Positions 33,602 through 42,504 are shown, counted from the first letter of the stretch. The stretch is DNA of 64,000 nucleotides from Alistipes sp. (GCA_017536555.1 JAFXHE010000013.1:1-64000); one strand, 5' to 3'. The notes: generated by a model not told the origin, from the sequence alone. Numbers and translations are program-made.

Positions 33602-35167
33602 ATGAGAAATATAGTGCAGCCGTTGTTGCTGTTTGTGCTGATGATATTTGCGCTAACGGCTTGTGTCAAGCAGCCAGAGATGTTGTTTGAGGATATCGAG
33701 CAGCGTTCACTGCGAGCGTGGATCGAGAAGTATAAGCCCGAGCTTTTAGCCAACTATCAGGAGGATGGCGGTTACTACGTGGAGATTATCGACGAGGGCT
33801 GCCTCGACTCACTGCCCGTGACGGGTAAGGATGTGTGGCTGTGGTACGACTTCACGGGACGAGACCTCGAGGGTAATGTCTGCGAGTCGCGTAATTGGCT
33901 TACCGCATATCAGCAGGGTAGCTACACCGCATATACGCACTATACGCCCGCCTATCGCTTTAGCGGTGCCGAGTCGAACTCGTTGCTTGAAGGCTCCTAT
34001 CTCGCTACGTTCAATGAGTTGAATATCGGAGGCGAGAAGTTCGCGTTGCGTTACGGCTCACACGTGCGCCTCTATTTGCCGTCATCCGTTATAGATGGCT
34101 CTGCGGGTGTTGTAGGAGATGGTGGCTATGAGGGTCAGTTCTCGTTGGATGGCAACGTGCCTATGATCTTCGATATGACGCTCTATGGTCACGTCGCAAA
34201 TCCCGTGGCGTATGAGGGTAACCACGTCGACTCGTTTGCCAAGTTTAATGGTGGCTTGTGCCGCGAGCACGTTGCCGTTAAGGAGGAGGATACAGCCACA
34301 CCGTCATCGCGTCGCCGCTATACACGTGCCGATGGCGAGGAGACTACCGATGCCGATGCTCGGGTTATGGAGTACTACGATGGACGTTGGCACCAGCCCG
34401 TAGATACACTTGCGCAGCTCTACGTCAACTACGCATACTCGCCTGCCCGCCAGACCTTCAACTTCGATGTCATAGGTCGTGATACAATGATGTATCCCAA
34501 CCAGAGCGTATACAACAGTGGCACATTCTACGGTACGCAGTCTATGTCGGAGATTGACCGCAAGGTAAATGAGATACTTGTGGAGCGTTTTGGTGAGGGC
34601 GTAGCTCCCAGTGATATTCTCGATGCAGATTCTCTACGCGTGGGCAAAAATGCCAATGTGTGGTATATCACACGCTTCCTCGACGGCTATATCATCGACT
34701 CAAACATCGCCGAGGTGCGCAAGTTGGTCTTTGGCGAGAGTGCCGCGGAGGCTATTGGTCAGGCGGCAGTCTTTAAGACCTCCGACCCTATCGAGGATAA
34801 CGAGTGGGTGCTCTCTTGGGAGTATGCCATCCCGACAATGCGTTACGGACAGTGGGCTGCGATACTCACCGTGTCAACGTATGGCTATGGTATGGCTGGC
34901 AAGGTGGGTACTACCGATACGCAGACATCGTCTAACTCGACCTACGACTACCTCAACTATATGAATTATATGAACTATATGAATAGTTACTACGGCTATG
35001 GTTATGGTGGTATGTATAACAACGGCTACTATGGCTATAACCCCTACTACTATGGTGCAGGCTATATGCCGAGCGATACGGAGAGTGAGACGGAGTCGGT
35101 GACAACGGTAAACACAGAGATACCTGCATACTGCCCGTTGTTGTTCCAGATATATATCGACGAATAA
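33602..35167 (+). CDS. Lipoprotein with divergent FKBP-like segments and a Tyr-rich tail
   Basis: The family is not recognised with certainty. A lipobox LTAC (Cys near residue 21) makes it a lipoprotein of 521 aa. Two stretches resemble halves of an FKBP domain: KDVWLWYDFTGRDLEGNVCES (about 77-97) and EWVLSWEYAIPTMRYGQWAAILTVSTYGYG (about 401-430). They are separated by some 300 residues, as if the fold were split by a large insertion. Near the C-terminus (about 448-493) is a low-complexity run of Tyr, Asn, Met and Gly. It follows the FKBP lipoprotein by 13 nt, so the two probably work together in the periplasm. Confidence 0.75.
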   Translation: MRNIVQPLLLFVLMIFALTACVKQPEMLFEDIEQRSLRAWIEKYKPELLANYQEDGGYYVEIIDEGCLDSLPVTGKDVWLWYDFTGRDLEGNVCESRNWLTAYQQGSYTAYTHYTPAYRFSGAESNSLLEGSYLATFNELNIGGEKFALRYGSHVRLYLPSSVIDGSAGVVGDGGYEGQFSLDGNVPMIFDMTLYGHVANPVAYEGNHVDSFAKFNGGLCREHVAVKEEDTATPSSRRRYTRADGEETTDADARVMEYYDGRWHQPVDTLAQLYVNYAYSPARQTFNFDVIGRDTMMYPNQSVYNSGTFYGTQSMSEIDRKVNEILVERFGEGVAPSDILDADSLRVGKNANVWYITRFLDGYIIDSNIAEVRKLVFGESAAEAIGQAAVFKTSDPIEDNEWVLSWEYAIPTMRYGQWAAILTVSTYGYGMAGKVGTTDTQTSSNSTYDYLNYMNYMNYMNSYYGYGYGGMYNNGYYGYNPYYYGAGYMPSDTESETESVTTVNTEIPAYCPLLFQIYIDE

Positions 35168-35218
35168 CACTTTAGGTGTAGGCTACCTATGATGCTTGTC
35201 GCATAGTGCGAATGAGAC

Positions 35219-35259
35219 GAGAAGAGGCTGTCGCAACGTCTGTTGGACAACCTCTTCTC
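35219..35259. terminator. Bidirectional terminator
   Basis: GAGAAGAGG (35219-35227) pairs with CCTCTTCTC (35251-35259), and TGTC with GACA inside. It lies between the rightward FKBP-like pair and the leftward feo operon. Confidence 0.75.
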
Positions 35260-35273
35260 TTTCTGTGTTGCTG

Positions 35274-35420
35274 CTATCGGCTATTGCGCCTGTGGCTACA
35301 CTCCTTGCTGCAACCGTCACACTGCGATGCCCCGCACTTGAAGAATCGCCACACTCTGTGCGCTACGGCTATTGCCACCACCACGGCGACTATGCCCACT
35401 ATAATCTCCTGCCAGCCCAT
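35274..35420 (-). CDS. FeoB-associated Cys-rich membrane protein, 48 aa
   Basis: This very small gene starts at ATG 35420, 4 nt after feoAB stops, and reads MGWQEIIVGIVAVVVAIAVA as an N-terminal membrane helix. A tail follows with four Cys spaced CGASQCDGCSKEC (residues 29-41). It matches the FeoB-associated Cys-rich proteins found after feoB in many Bacteroidota and Firmicutes. The Cys cluster suggests iron binding or delivery on the cytosolic side, playing the part FeoC does elsewhere; that is an inference. It is short enough to be missed by length cut-offs. Confidence 0.88.
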   Translation of the reverse strand: MGWQEIIVGIVAVVVAIAVAHRVWRFFKCGASQCDGCSKECSHRRNSR

Positions 35421-35424
35421 AAGC

Positions 35425-37785
35425 CTAAATTATTAGCGAGGTTATGAGGTATGCAGCATACGCCAGTACCCAGGCTATGGCGGTGTTGTAAACTGCCGAG
35501 CCGACAGCCCATTTCCAGTTAAGCTCCGAGCCGATAGCCATTATCGTTGCTATGCACGGTAGGTATAACAGCGCGAAGACAAGGAATGCCACAGCAGAGG
35601 GTAGCGACATACTCTTTGTTATGCGCTCGCTGACCTTTGGCGATATCGTCTCGTCGTTAATAGGCTCGCCCTGCTGCGAGTAGAGTACGTTCATTGTGCT
35701 CACCACAATCTCCTTTGCAGGTATGCCCGAGAGGAGTGCTACGGAGGCCTGCCAGTTAAGACTCATAGGCTCAAATACAGGCTCGCACACCTTGCCTATG
35801 TATCCCATATATGATAGCTCATAGTTGGGGGCATCGGGAGTGTCGTTGTCATACTTGGGACGAGGGTAGTAGCTCAACATCCACACTATGATAGAGGCGA
35901 TAAGTATCAACCCACCCATCTTACGCAGATACTGCGCACACTTGCTCCACATATGTCGTACTGTGGTCTTGGCTGTGGGCATACGATATGGCGATAGCTC
36001 CATTACGAAGGGTGCCTCCTGTTCGCGGAACATAAACCTGCGCATAAGGCGTGCTGTAACCACTGCCATCAACATTCCCAAGAGGTAGAGCAGGAAGAGT
36101 ACCGTGCCAGCGTGGTCAGCGAAGAACGTGCCAACAATCATCATAAAGATAGGTAGTCGTGCGCTGCAGGACATAAATGGCACAACCATAATGGTAATTA
36201 TGCGCGATGTGCGACACTCTATCGTGCGGCACGCCATCACAGCGGGCACGTTACATCCAAAGCCCATCACCATAGGTATAAATGACTTGCCGTGGACACC
36301 CATACGGTGCATCACACGATCCATTATAAAGGCTGCACGCGCTAAATAGCCAGAGTCCTCAAAGAATGATATGAAGAGGTAGAGTATCATAATGTTGGGC
36401 AGGAAGACAAGCACGCTACCTACGCCACTTATCACACCATCTGTGAGCATATCACGTAGCGGACCCTCGCCCATCACGCCGTGTACGGTGTCGTATAGCC
36501 AACCTACACCCATCTCTATCCACTCCTGCGGATATGCGCCAAGAGCAAAGGTGCAGTAGAACATAAACCACATCAAGATAAAGAATATGGGGAAGCCCCA
36601 GATGCGGTGTGTGACAATGGCGTCGAGCTTGTCGCCTATGGTGTTGCGCTTGCGCTCTGTCGCCTGATATGTCTCCTTCAACGCACCCGATATAAAGCCA
36701 TACTTCTGGTTGGCAAGTGCCGTCTCTACATCCTCGCCCAAAGCCTCCTCAATCTCTGTGCGGGCACGCTGTGCCATACGCTGCCACCTCTCATAGTTGG
36801 GCGTAGCTTCGAGTAGTGCCGATATCTCCTTGTCGCCCTCAATCATCTTCAGTGCGAAGTATCTCGGAGGGAAGTGTGCCGTCAGCTCATCACGATGCTG
36901 GCGCATATCGGTATTGAGAGGCTCAAGGCTCTCTTCAATCACCGAGCCATAGCCAATATGAATATGTCTTACACGCTTGTCGCGGTTTTCGTGTACAGCA
37001 ATTATGGTGTCGAGCAGCTCCTCGATGCCTCGTCCACTTGGGGCTACGATGGGTATCATTGGCACACCTATCATCTCGCCTAACGCGTTGTGGTCGAACT
37101 TCGCACCGCTACGCTCCAGCTCGTCGTACATATTGAGCGCAATGACCATATTGGGGCTTATGTCGATAAGCTCGGTGGTCAGATAGAGGTTGCGTTCAAG
37201 ATTTGAGGCGACGACAGTGTTTACTATGATGTCGGGTGTGTGGTCGACAAGATGTCTACGCACGTATACCTCCTCGGGCGAGTATGCCGATAGAGCGTAT
37301 GTTCCAGGCAGGTCGGTAATCTCTATAGTGTAGCCCTTATGGCGCAGCGTGCCACGCTTTGCATCTACGGTCACACCGCTGTAATTACCTACGTGCTCAC
37401 TGCGTCCACAGAGTGTGTTAAAGAGCGAGGTTTTACCCGAGTTGGGGTTACCTACCAAGCCAACGCTTATGTGGCTCGTGCTGTGCTTTATTGCATTTTC
37501 AACAACATCTGCGTCGACGTCTTGTATTGAGGTGTCATCGTATGATAGTTGCTCTGCCTCCTCACGAGTCATCACAACTACCATCTCTGCCTCCTTGCGA
37601 CGTAGCGATATGTCGTAGCCCATAATGTGGTACTCGATAGGGTCTTTTAGGGGTGCTGCAAGAACGACTGTCACACGCTGTCCGCGCACGAAGCCCATCT
37701 CCATAATGCGACGACGGAAACCTCCGTAGCCTAAAACCTTGACTACGGTAGCCGATTCACCTGTTTTTAGTTCACTGAGTCGCAT
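35425..37785 (-). CDS. feoB: FeoA-FeoB fusion, ferrous iron transporter
   Basis: This inner-membrane Fe(II) importer combines FeoA and FeoB in one chain (786 aa). Residues 1-75 are the SH3-like FeoA domain (MRLSELKTGESATVV). The FeoB G domain follows with GLVGNPNSGKTSLFN near 108-122, DLPGTY near 157-162 and the NMYDELERSG loop near 215. The transmembrane core from about 385 carries the Gate segments, including GFGCNVPAVMACRT near 523-536. FeoA and FeoB are separate proteins in E. coli; fusions are known in Bacteroidota. The Cys-rich gene at 35274-35420 completes the operon. A -7 box lies at 37814-37821. Confidence 0.96.
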   Translation of the reverse strand: MRLSELKTGESATVVKVLGYGGFRRRIMEMGFVRGQRVTVVLAAPLKDPIEYHIMGYDISLRRKEAEMVVVMTREEAEQLSYDDTSIQDVDADVVENAIKHSTSHISVGLVGNPNSGKTSLFNTLCGRSEHVGNYSGVTVDAKRGTLRHKGYTIEITDLPGTYALSAYSPEEVYVRRHLVDHTPDIIVNTVVASNLERNLYLTTELIDISPNMVIALNMYDELERSGAKFDHNALGEMIGVPMIPIVAPSGRGIEELLDTIIAVHENRDKRVRHIHIGYGSVIEESLEPLNTDMRQHRDELTAHFPPRYFALKMIEGDKEISALLEATPNYERWQRMAQRARTEIEEALGEDVETALANQKYGFISGALKETYQATERKRNTIGDKLDAIVTHRIWGFPIFFILMWFMFYCTFALGAYPQEWIEMGVGWLYDTVHGVMGEGPLRDMLTDGVISGVGSVLVFLPNIMILYLFISFFEDSGYLARAAFIMDRVMHRMGVHGKSFIPMVMGFGCNVPAVMACRTIECRTSRIITIMVVPFMSCSARLPIFMMIVGTFFADHAGTVLFLLYLLGMLMAVVTARLMRRFMFREQEAPFVMELSPYRMPTAKTTVRHMWSKCAQYLRKMGGLILIASIIVWMLSYYPRPKYDNDTPDAPNYELSYMGYIGKVCEPVFEPMSLNWQASVALLSGIPAKEIVVSTMNVLYSQQGEPINDETISPKVSERITKSMSLPSAVAFLVFALLYLPCIATIMAIGSELNWKWAVGSAVYNTAIAWVLAYAAYLITSLII

Positions 37786-37813
37786 AATTACCTATTTTTA
37801 TTATATCACGCCA

Positions 37814-37821
37814 CAAAGGTA
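37814..37821 (-). promoter_or_regulatory. -7 box of feoAB
   Basis: TACCTTTG on the minus strand, 28 nt before the ATG. Confidence 0.65.
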
Positions 37822-38122
37822 CAAAATTATATCTATCTACATATCCCCACTATTTGGTATTTTGTATGTTGGTTTACCATTTAGCACGATATACACTATA
37901 TGTTGGAGGATATTCTAACGATATGCTAATTGTCGTTAAATTGGTCTAAAACTCTATGCGTGTGATATAATTGTACATAAGGGTAGGTATAATGTTTTTT
38001 TGATGTTGGTGTAGATAAGTATTTATACTATAATTGAGGGCGAAAAGGTCGATTTATCGGAAAATCACTACTTTATGTGCGATTTTTTTTGGTTGAATAA
38101 TTGCAATAAGAAAATATTTTTA

Positions 38123-38130
38123 TAACTTTG
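38123..38130 (+). promoter_or_regulatory. -7 box of the H1-like gene
   Basis: TAACTTTG, 30 nt before the ATG at 38161. Confidence 0.65.
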
Positions 38131-38160
38131 CCAAAGGAAAAACCTTTAAAAATTATTGAT

Positions 38161-38337
38161 ATGAAGAATTTAGTTGAAAAGATCAATGCCCAGTATGAGG
38201 CTTTTGCAAAGGATGCTGCATTGCAGGTAGAGAAGGGTAACAAGGCAGCTGGTACACGTGCTCGTAAGGCAGCTTTGGAGCTTTCAAAGCTCTTGAAGGA
38301 TTTCCGTAAGGTATCTGTTGAGGAGGCAAAGAAGTAG
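38161..38337 (+). CDS. Histone H1-like (Hc1-family) nucleoid protein, 58 aa
   Basis: A small Lys/Ala-rich protein (MKNLVEKINAQYEAFAKDA..., with many Lys in KGNKAAGTRARKAALELSKLLKDFRK). It matches the short bacterial H1-like proteins related to chlamydial Hc1, which bind DNA and are common in Bacteroidota. I start at ATG 38161 rather than an upstream in-frame ATG at 38128, which overlaps the -7 box. A strong terminator follows at 38373, so it is a single-gene unit, probably well expressed. A role in nucleoid compaction is inferred from the family. Confidence 0.88.
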   Translation: MKNLVEKINAQYEAFAKDAALQVEKGNKAAGTRARKAALELSKLLKDFRKVSVEEAKK

Positions 38338-38372
38338 TCTCCGTGTGCGATAGCGTATTTACGCGCTCACTT

Positions 38373-38407
38373 AAGCCTTGGATTGAAAGAGTATCCGAGG
38401 CTTTTTT
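38373..38407 (+). terminator. Terminator of the H1-like gene
   Basis: AAGCCTTGGAT (38373-38383) pairs with ATCCGAGGCTT (38393-38403), 11 bp with one G-U pair, then a T run. Confidence 0.88.
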
Positions 38408-38465
38408 CTTACGGTTTGTCGCGGTGACATTACCGCATTTAGCCTAATCACTTAAATATGTAGAT

Positions 38466-39623
38466 ATGCTGAATACTATTATTGTCGCGCTGTTGCTGTG
38501 TGTTACACCTGCTGCTGTCGTGTGGCTCTGTCGTCGCTTTGCGCTACTTGGTAAGATAGGGCCTATTATGGTGCTATATGCTGTGGGTATGCTGGTGGGA
38601 AATCTCCCCTTTATGCCCGCAGAGCTTAAGACGGTTCAAGATATTCTGCCTAATGTCGTGGTGCCATTGGCTATCCCGATGATGCTCTTTGGCTGTCATT
38701 TTAATTTTAGCGATGCACGCTTGCAGCTAAAGGTCGTGTTGAGTGGATTTCTATCGGTATTTATTGCCGTGGTGAGTGGCTATCTGCTCTTTGGTCGACA
38801 TCTCGACGAGGGTGCTGCCGTAGGTGGCATCATCTCGGGTATGTATACTGGTGGCACGCTCAATGCTGCGGCACTACAGACCATATTCAACACAAATGGC
38901 GAGACATACGTTTTGGTCAACTCCTATGACATCATAATATCGTTCCTCTACTTTGTCTTTCTGTTTAGCTTTGGCATCAAGCTGTTTCGTCGCCTTTATG
39001 GTCAGTCGGCAGTGTGTAGTGTTGACGATATGCCTGGGCTGGATAGCTCTGTGGCGGCGAGTGACGATAACCCCTATAGAGTGCTATGCACGCGTGGCGG
39101 TATGCGCCAGCTGGGTAAGATTCTCGGCGTAACGCTCGTTGTTGTGGCACTCTCGGCTGGCGTGGCACTACTAATGCCTGATAGGTGGTTTATGGTTGTC
39201 TTTATCCTCCTGCTCACAACATTGAGTGTCGCCAGCTCATTTATCAAGCCTGTTAGAAAATTGTCGTTGAGCTACGATGTGGGTATGTACCTTATATATA
39301 TCTTTAGTGTGACTATCGCCTCTATGGCAGATTTCTCCAACATCGACCTTCAGAGTGGTGCCAACCTCGCAGCTTATATGATCTTTGCGGTGTTTGTGTC
39401 GCTCTTGCTGCACGCCGTTATATGTCGCCTGCTGCGTGTCGATGCCGACTCAATGGTTATATCTTCAGTGGCCTTCATCAACTCGCCACCGTTTGTGCCT
39501 ATGGTTGTTGCCGCTATGCGCAATAGGGGAGTATTGGTCACAGGACTATGTGCGGGTATCTTTGGCTACGCTTTGGGTAACTACTTCGGAGTGCTTATGG
39601 AGCGCATACTCTCGTTAATGTAG
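38466..39623 (+). CDS. DUF819 family membrane protein
   Basis: A polytopic membrane protein (385 aa, about ten helices) of the DUF819 family, related in layout to small carboxylate or amino-acid transporters. Family-like segments are GPIMVLYAVGMLVGNLPF near residues 32-49, VVVPLAIPMMLFGC near 65-78 and GMYTGGTLNAAAL near 125-137. The substrate is unknown. A hydrophilic loop at about 183-210 probably faces the cytosol. It stands alone between the H1-like gene and the convergent symporter, sharing the bidirectional terminator at 39651-39689. I see no -7 box of good match within its 58-nt leader after the previous terminator. Confidence 0.82.
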   Translation: MLNTIIVALLLCVTPAAVVWLCRRFALLGKIGPIMVLYAVGMLVGNLPFMPAELKTVQDILPNVVVPLAIPMMLFGCHFNFSDARLQLKVVLSGFLSVFIAVVSGYLLFGRHLDEGAAVGGIISGMYTGGTLNAAALQTIFNTNGETYVLVNSYDIIISFLYFVFLFSFGIKLFRRLYGQSAVCSVDDMPGLDSSVAASDDNPYRVLCTRGGMRQLGKILGVTLVVVALSAGVALLMPDRWFMVVFILLLTTLSVASSFIKPVRKLSLSYDVGMYLIYIFSVTIASMADFSNIDLQSGANLAAYMIFAVFVSLLLHAVICRLLRVDADSMVISSVAFINSPPFVPMVVAAMRNRGVLVTGLCAGIFGYALGNYFGVLMERILSLM

Positions 39624-39650
39624 AGAGTGCACCACATACTGTAAACAAAG

Positions 39651-39689
39651 CAGATGCCTCAAGAGTTGTGATTACTATTGAGGCATCTG
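39651..39689. terminator. Bidirectional terminator between DUF819 and symporter genes
   Basis: CAGATGCCTCAA (39651-39662) pairs perfectly with TTGAGGCATCTG (39678-39689), 12 bp, with A-rich and T-rich flanks. Confidence 0.85.
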
Positions 39690-39716
39690 TTGTTTTAGTG
39701 TAGAGCTGTTTGTAGG

Positions 39717-40970
39717 CTACTCCTCTGCTCTCTGCACAATCTTGCCGCTCTCCTTATTTACGAAGCGGTCTACAACAGCTGCACAAGCAGCATCGCCTGT
39801 GATGTTGAGTGTTGTTCGTATCATATCAAATATACGGTCAAGTGCATAGAATAAGGGGAGTCCCTCCAATGGGATGCCCGCAGCAACGAGCACGGCAGCT
39901 GCCAGGAGCGTAGGGCCTGGAACACCCGCCTGACCAATAGCACCAAGTGTGCAGACGACGGTTATTGACACGTAGTCAGCCATAGAGAGGTCTATGCCGT
40001 AGAACTGAGCAAAGAATATGGCGAGTAGTGCGTAGTAGATGGCGTTACCAGCCATATTGATAGTAGCACCGAGTGGTAGGACAAAGCCCGATGTCTGCTT
40101 CGATATACCCATATTATCGCACGCATCCATATTGACGGGTAGGGTAGCCAACGATGATGCGGTAGAGAACGACACTACCTGTGGCTTGACCATTGCGCGG
40201 AAATAGTCGCGTAGCTTAACGCGCGAGAAGAGGTACACGGTGGTTGGATATAGCCCTAAACCAATGATAAGCACGGCAAGAAGGTCTAACCATAGCACGT
40301 TGGCAACCTGCAACAATATGTCGAAGCCAAATGTTCCCGTTGCGTCGGCAATAAGACCGAACACGCCAAACGGAGCTACAATCATTACCTTGCCGATGCA
40401 CCAGATAAGAGCATCAAGAATGGTGTTAAGACCACCTACAACCTTACGACGTGGCTCATCCTTGAGCGTAGAGATGCCGAAGCCGAGGAATAGACCGAAG
40501 ATGATTATCTGCAAGATATTACCCTCGGCAAGCGCGCGTATAGGATTGTCGGGAATCATACTTATAACAGTCGCCCAAAAGCCCATAGGTGCGGGTGCTG
40601 CGCTGGGTGCTGTAGCCGCCTTGCCAGCCTCTGCGATAGCTGCAACGCCCTCTGCGCCAATGTGTGCACCAGGCTGAAATATGTTGGCAAGGAGGATGGC
40701 AACGACGATTGAGATAGCCGTTGTGGTAAGCATATATGCAATACTTATGCCACCCACAAGACCTGCTGAACGGGTCTCGCCAAGTGCCGCTGCACCACTG
40801 ATGATTGATACCGCCACGAGAGGTACTACAAGCATCTTAATAAGTTGGATAAAGAGGTCGCCAAGAGGCTTGAACATTGCCGCCTCGGGACCCATTATGA
40901 TTCCCACAACGATACCTACCGCCATCGCTATCAGAATCCAAACACCTAAATTCTTGATAAATCGTTTCAT
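39717..40970 (-). CDS. Dicarboxylate/amino acid:cation symporter (DAACS family)
   Basis: An inner-membrane secondary transporter of the glutamate/dicarboxylate symporter family (417 aa, eight helices and two hairpins). The serine-rich hairpin reads VVSFSTASSLATLPV near residues 268-282. The NMDGT-type motif reads INMAGNAIYY near 306-315, an altered version with Asp replaced by Ala. Since that Asp/Thr motif takes part in cation and substrate binding, specificity may differ from GltP. A loop of Ala and Pro (about 110-130) is unusually long. It has its own -7 box at 40992-40999 and convergent terminator. Confidence 0.9.
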   Translation of the reverse strand: MKRFIKNLGVWILIAMAVGIVVGIIMGPEAAMFKPLGDLFIQLIKMLVVPLVAVSIISGAAALGETRSAGLVGGISIAYMLTTTAISIVVAILLANIFQPGAHIGAEGVAAIAEAGKAATAPSAAPAPMGFWATVISMIPDNPIRALAEGNILQIIIFGLFLGFGISTLKDEPRRKVVGGLNTILDALIWCIGKVMIVAPFGVFGLIADATGTFGFDILLQVANVLWLDLLAVLIIGLGLYPTTVYLFSRVKLRDYFRAMVKPQVVSFSTASSLATLPVNMDACDNMGISKQTSGFVLPLGATINMAGNAIYYALLAIFFAQFYGIDLSMADYVSITVVCTLGAIGQAGVPGPTLLAAAVLVAAGIPLEGLPLFYALDRIFDMIRTTLNITGDAACAAVVDRFVNKESGKIVQRAEE

Positions 40971-40991
40971 TTATAAATGGTTATATTTATA

Positions 40992-40999
40992 CAAAGTTA
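40992..40999 (-). promoter_or_regulatory. -7 box of the symporter gene
   Basis: TAACTTTG on the minus strand, 21 nt before the ATG. Confidence 0.65.
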
Positions 41000-41071
41000 G
41001 CAAAATGTGTTGACTATGCAAAATATTGTTACAAAAATTGCGCATCGTGAGCTAAAGTGTTAAATATTTTG

Positions 41072-41079
41072 TAACTTTG
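41072..41079 (+). promoter_or_regulatory. -7 box of the sirtuin gene
   Basis: TAACTTTG, 16 nt before the ATG, so the leader is about 10 nt. Confidence 0.65.
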
Positions 41080-41095
41080 AAAAAAATATCGTGCT

Positions 41096-41797
41096 ATGAA
41101 GCCAAGAATAGTTGTATTTACAGGTGCTGGTGTCAGTGCTGATAGTGGTATCGCCACCTTCCGCGATGCTGACGGTTTGTGGGCTAACTACCGTATTGAG
41201 GAGGTATGCACGCCCGAGGCATTGGTGAATAACCGCGCCAAGGTTATTGAGTTCTACAATCTGCGCCGCCGCGAGTCGCTTACCAAGAAGCCCAACGCTG
41301 GACATTTTGCCATAGCCTCTATGGAGGAGTGGGCAGATGTCAAGGTCATCACACAAAATGTCGACAACCTGCACGAGCAGGCTGGCTCAACAGATGTCTT
41401 GCACCTACACGGCGAGCTTATGAAGTTGCGCTCGGAGCGTAACCCTAACCTTATCTGCGATATCGAGGGCTGTGAGCAGAGGCTCGATGCGCGTGCCGAG
41501 GATGGTGCGCTACTGCGCCCACATATCGTCTTCTTCGGTGAGTCGGTGCCTATGTTTGAGCCCGCGTGCGCGGTGGCTGCAACGGCAGATGTTATGATTG
41601 TCGTCGGAACATCACTCGCCGTATATCCCGCTGCCTCCTTGGTGCACTATGTGCGTGCGGGTGTGCCCATCTACCTCGTCGACCCTGGAAGCCCCAATGT
41701 GAGCCTTATACGTAACCCTATAACACATATAAAGGGGCGTGGCGCAGTCGGCGTTCCACAACTTGTCGAGCAGCTTAAAGATGAGTTTACGAAGTAG
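41096..41797 (+). CDS. cobB: NAD-dependent protein deacylase, class III sirtuin
   Basis: It removes acyl groups from lysines using NAD. Motifs are TGAGVSADSGIATFRD near residues 9-24, TQNVDNLHEQAGS near 87-99, the catalytic His in HLHGE near 104-108, and FFGE near 146-149. FYNLRRR near 59-65 keeps the Tyr and Arg (YxxR) that bind succinyl or malonyl groups in class III enzymes, so desuccinylation is likely. Only two Cys are found (CDIEGC, near 124-129) where the structural zinc site usually has four, so zinc may not be bound. Its last 17 bp overlap the next gene. Confidence 0.93.
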   Translation: MKPRIVVFTGAGVSADSGIATFRDADGLWANYRIEEVCTPEALVNNRAKVIEFYNLRRRESLTKKPNAGHFAIASMEEWADVKVITQNVDNLHEQAGSTDVLHLHGELMKLRSERNPNLICDIEGCEQRLDARAEDGALLRPHIVFFGESVPMFEPACAVAATADVMIVVGTSLAVYPAASLVHYVRAGVPIYLVDPGSPNVSLIRNPITHIKGRGAVGVPQLVEQLKDEFTK

Positions 41798-42299
41798 AGT
41801 AGCGGCACGTGCCGAAGAGGTGCTTGAGTTTTGTCGTAAGGAGGGTTATAATACAGATATAGCCCTCTTTATAGACCTTGCGCGCCACTCTGGACGTAGA
41901 CGTTTCGTTGTATGGAGCTTTGCGGAGAAAAAGGCGATATTGTGCTGTCCTGTAAGCCACGGTAGCGGCTCTCAAATGTCGCACACGCGCTCTGCCTATG
42001 CCCGCCTCTCCAACCTCGATGGCTCGCACCTGTCATCATTGGGTAAGGCTCTTGTTGCTGAACGCTATGAGGGTCGCTACGGCATTGCTTATAGGCTTGA
42101 TGGTCTGGATGATACAAATAGTAGCCTGCGCTCTCGATGTGTTGTCCTCCACGGCTGGAAATACACGACCTCCTATCCAATATTTCCGCGTGCTTCGGTA
42201 GGTAGCTTTGGCTGCCCTGTATTGTCACGTCGTATGATGGCGCGTGTTGACGATATTCTAAAAAACGAGAGCAGGGTGATTTTAGATATATTTGTATAG
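41781..42299 (+). CDS. Murein L,D-transpeptidase catalytic domain family protein
   Basis: The C-terminal half matches the YkuD-related family known from its motif HxxxxxxxxxxxxSxGCPVLS. Here the His lies in VVLHGWKY near residue 125 and the nucleophile in SVGSFGCPVLS near 141-151. Relatives lie in the envelope, but no signal peptide is visible in this copy, which is odd. I use ATG at 41781 (MSLRSRVAARAEEV, 172 aa), inside the sirtuin end; an upstream frame start would overlap further. The overlap implies translational coupling with cobB. Its action on peptidoglycan is inferred. Confidence 0.8.
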   Translation: MSLRSRVAARAEEVLEFCRKEGYNTDIALFIDLARHSGRRRFVVWSFAEKKAILCCPVSHGSGSQMSHTRSAYARLSNLDGSHLSSLGKALVAERYEGRYGIAYRLDGLDDTNSSLRSRCVVLHGWKYTTSYPIFPRASVGSFGCPVLSRRMMARVDDILKNESRVILDIFV

Positions 42300-42459
42300 G
42301 TCGGGGAGCAGGTAACTATTATTGTTTTTTGAGCTTAGGACTTTAAGACGATAGGATTTTTTCTTATTGGTCCTAAAAATTATCTTTGCTCTTGATGCTC
42401 TACCATCATAACCCATTTTAACCCATTATTTTTTTGCAACGCTTCTATAATGATAATAT

Positions 42460-42492
42460 AATAGGCGGTAACTTTTACAGCTGCCGCCTATT
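42460..42492 (-). terminator. Terminator of the WYL-led module
   Basis: AATAGGCGG (42460-42468) pairs with CCGCCTATT (42484-42492), directly after the leftward gene ending at 42505. Confidence 0.65.
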
Positions 42493-42504
42493 CTCTTTGT
42501 TCGG

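Larger units (their letters stand above)
37786..38160. other. AT-rich divergent promoter region between feoAB and the H1-like gene
   Basis: No gene is seen. It holds the feoAB -7 box (37814-37821) and the H1-like gene -7 box (38123-38130). A short inverted repeat, TAACGA (37916-37921) with TCGTTA (37933-37938), lies in between. I see no clear Fur-type box. Confidence 0.5.
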
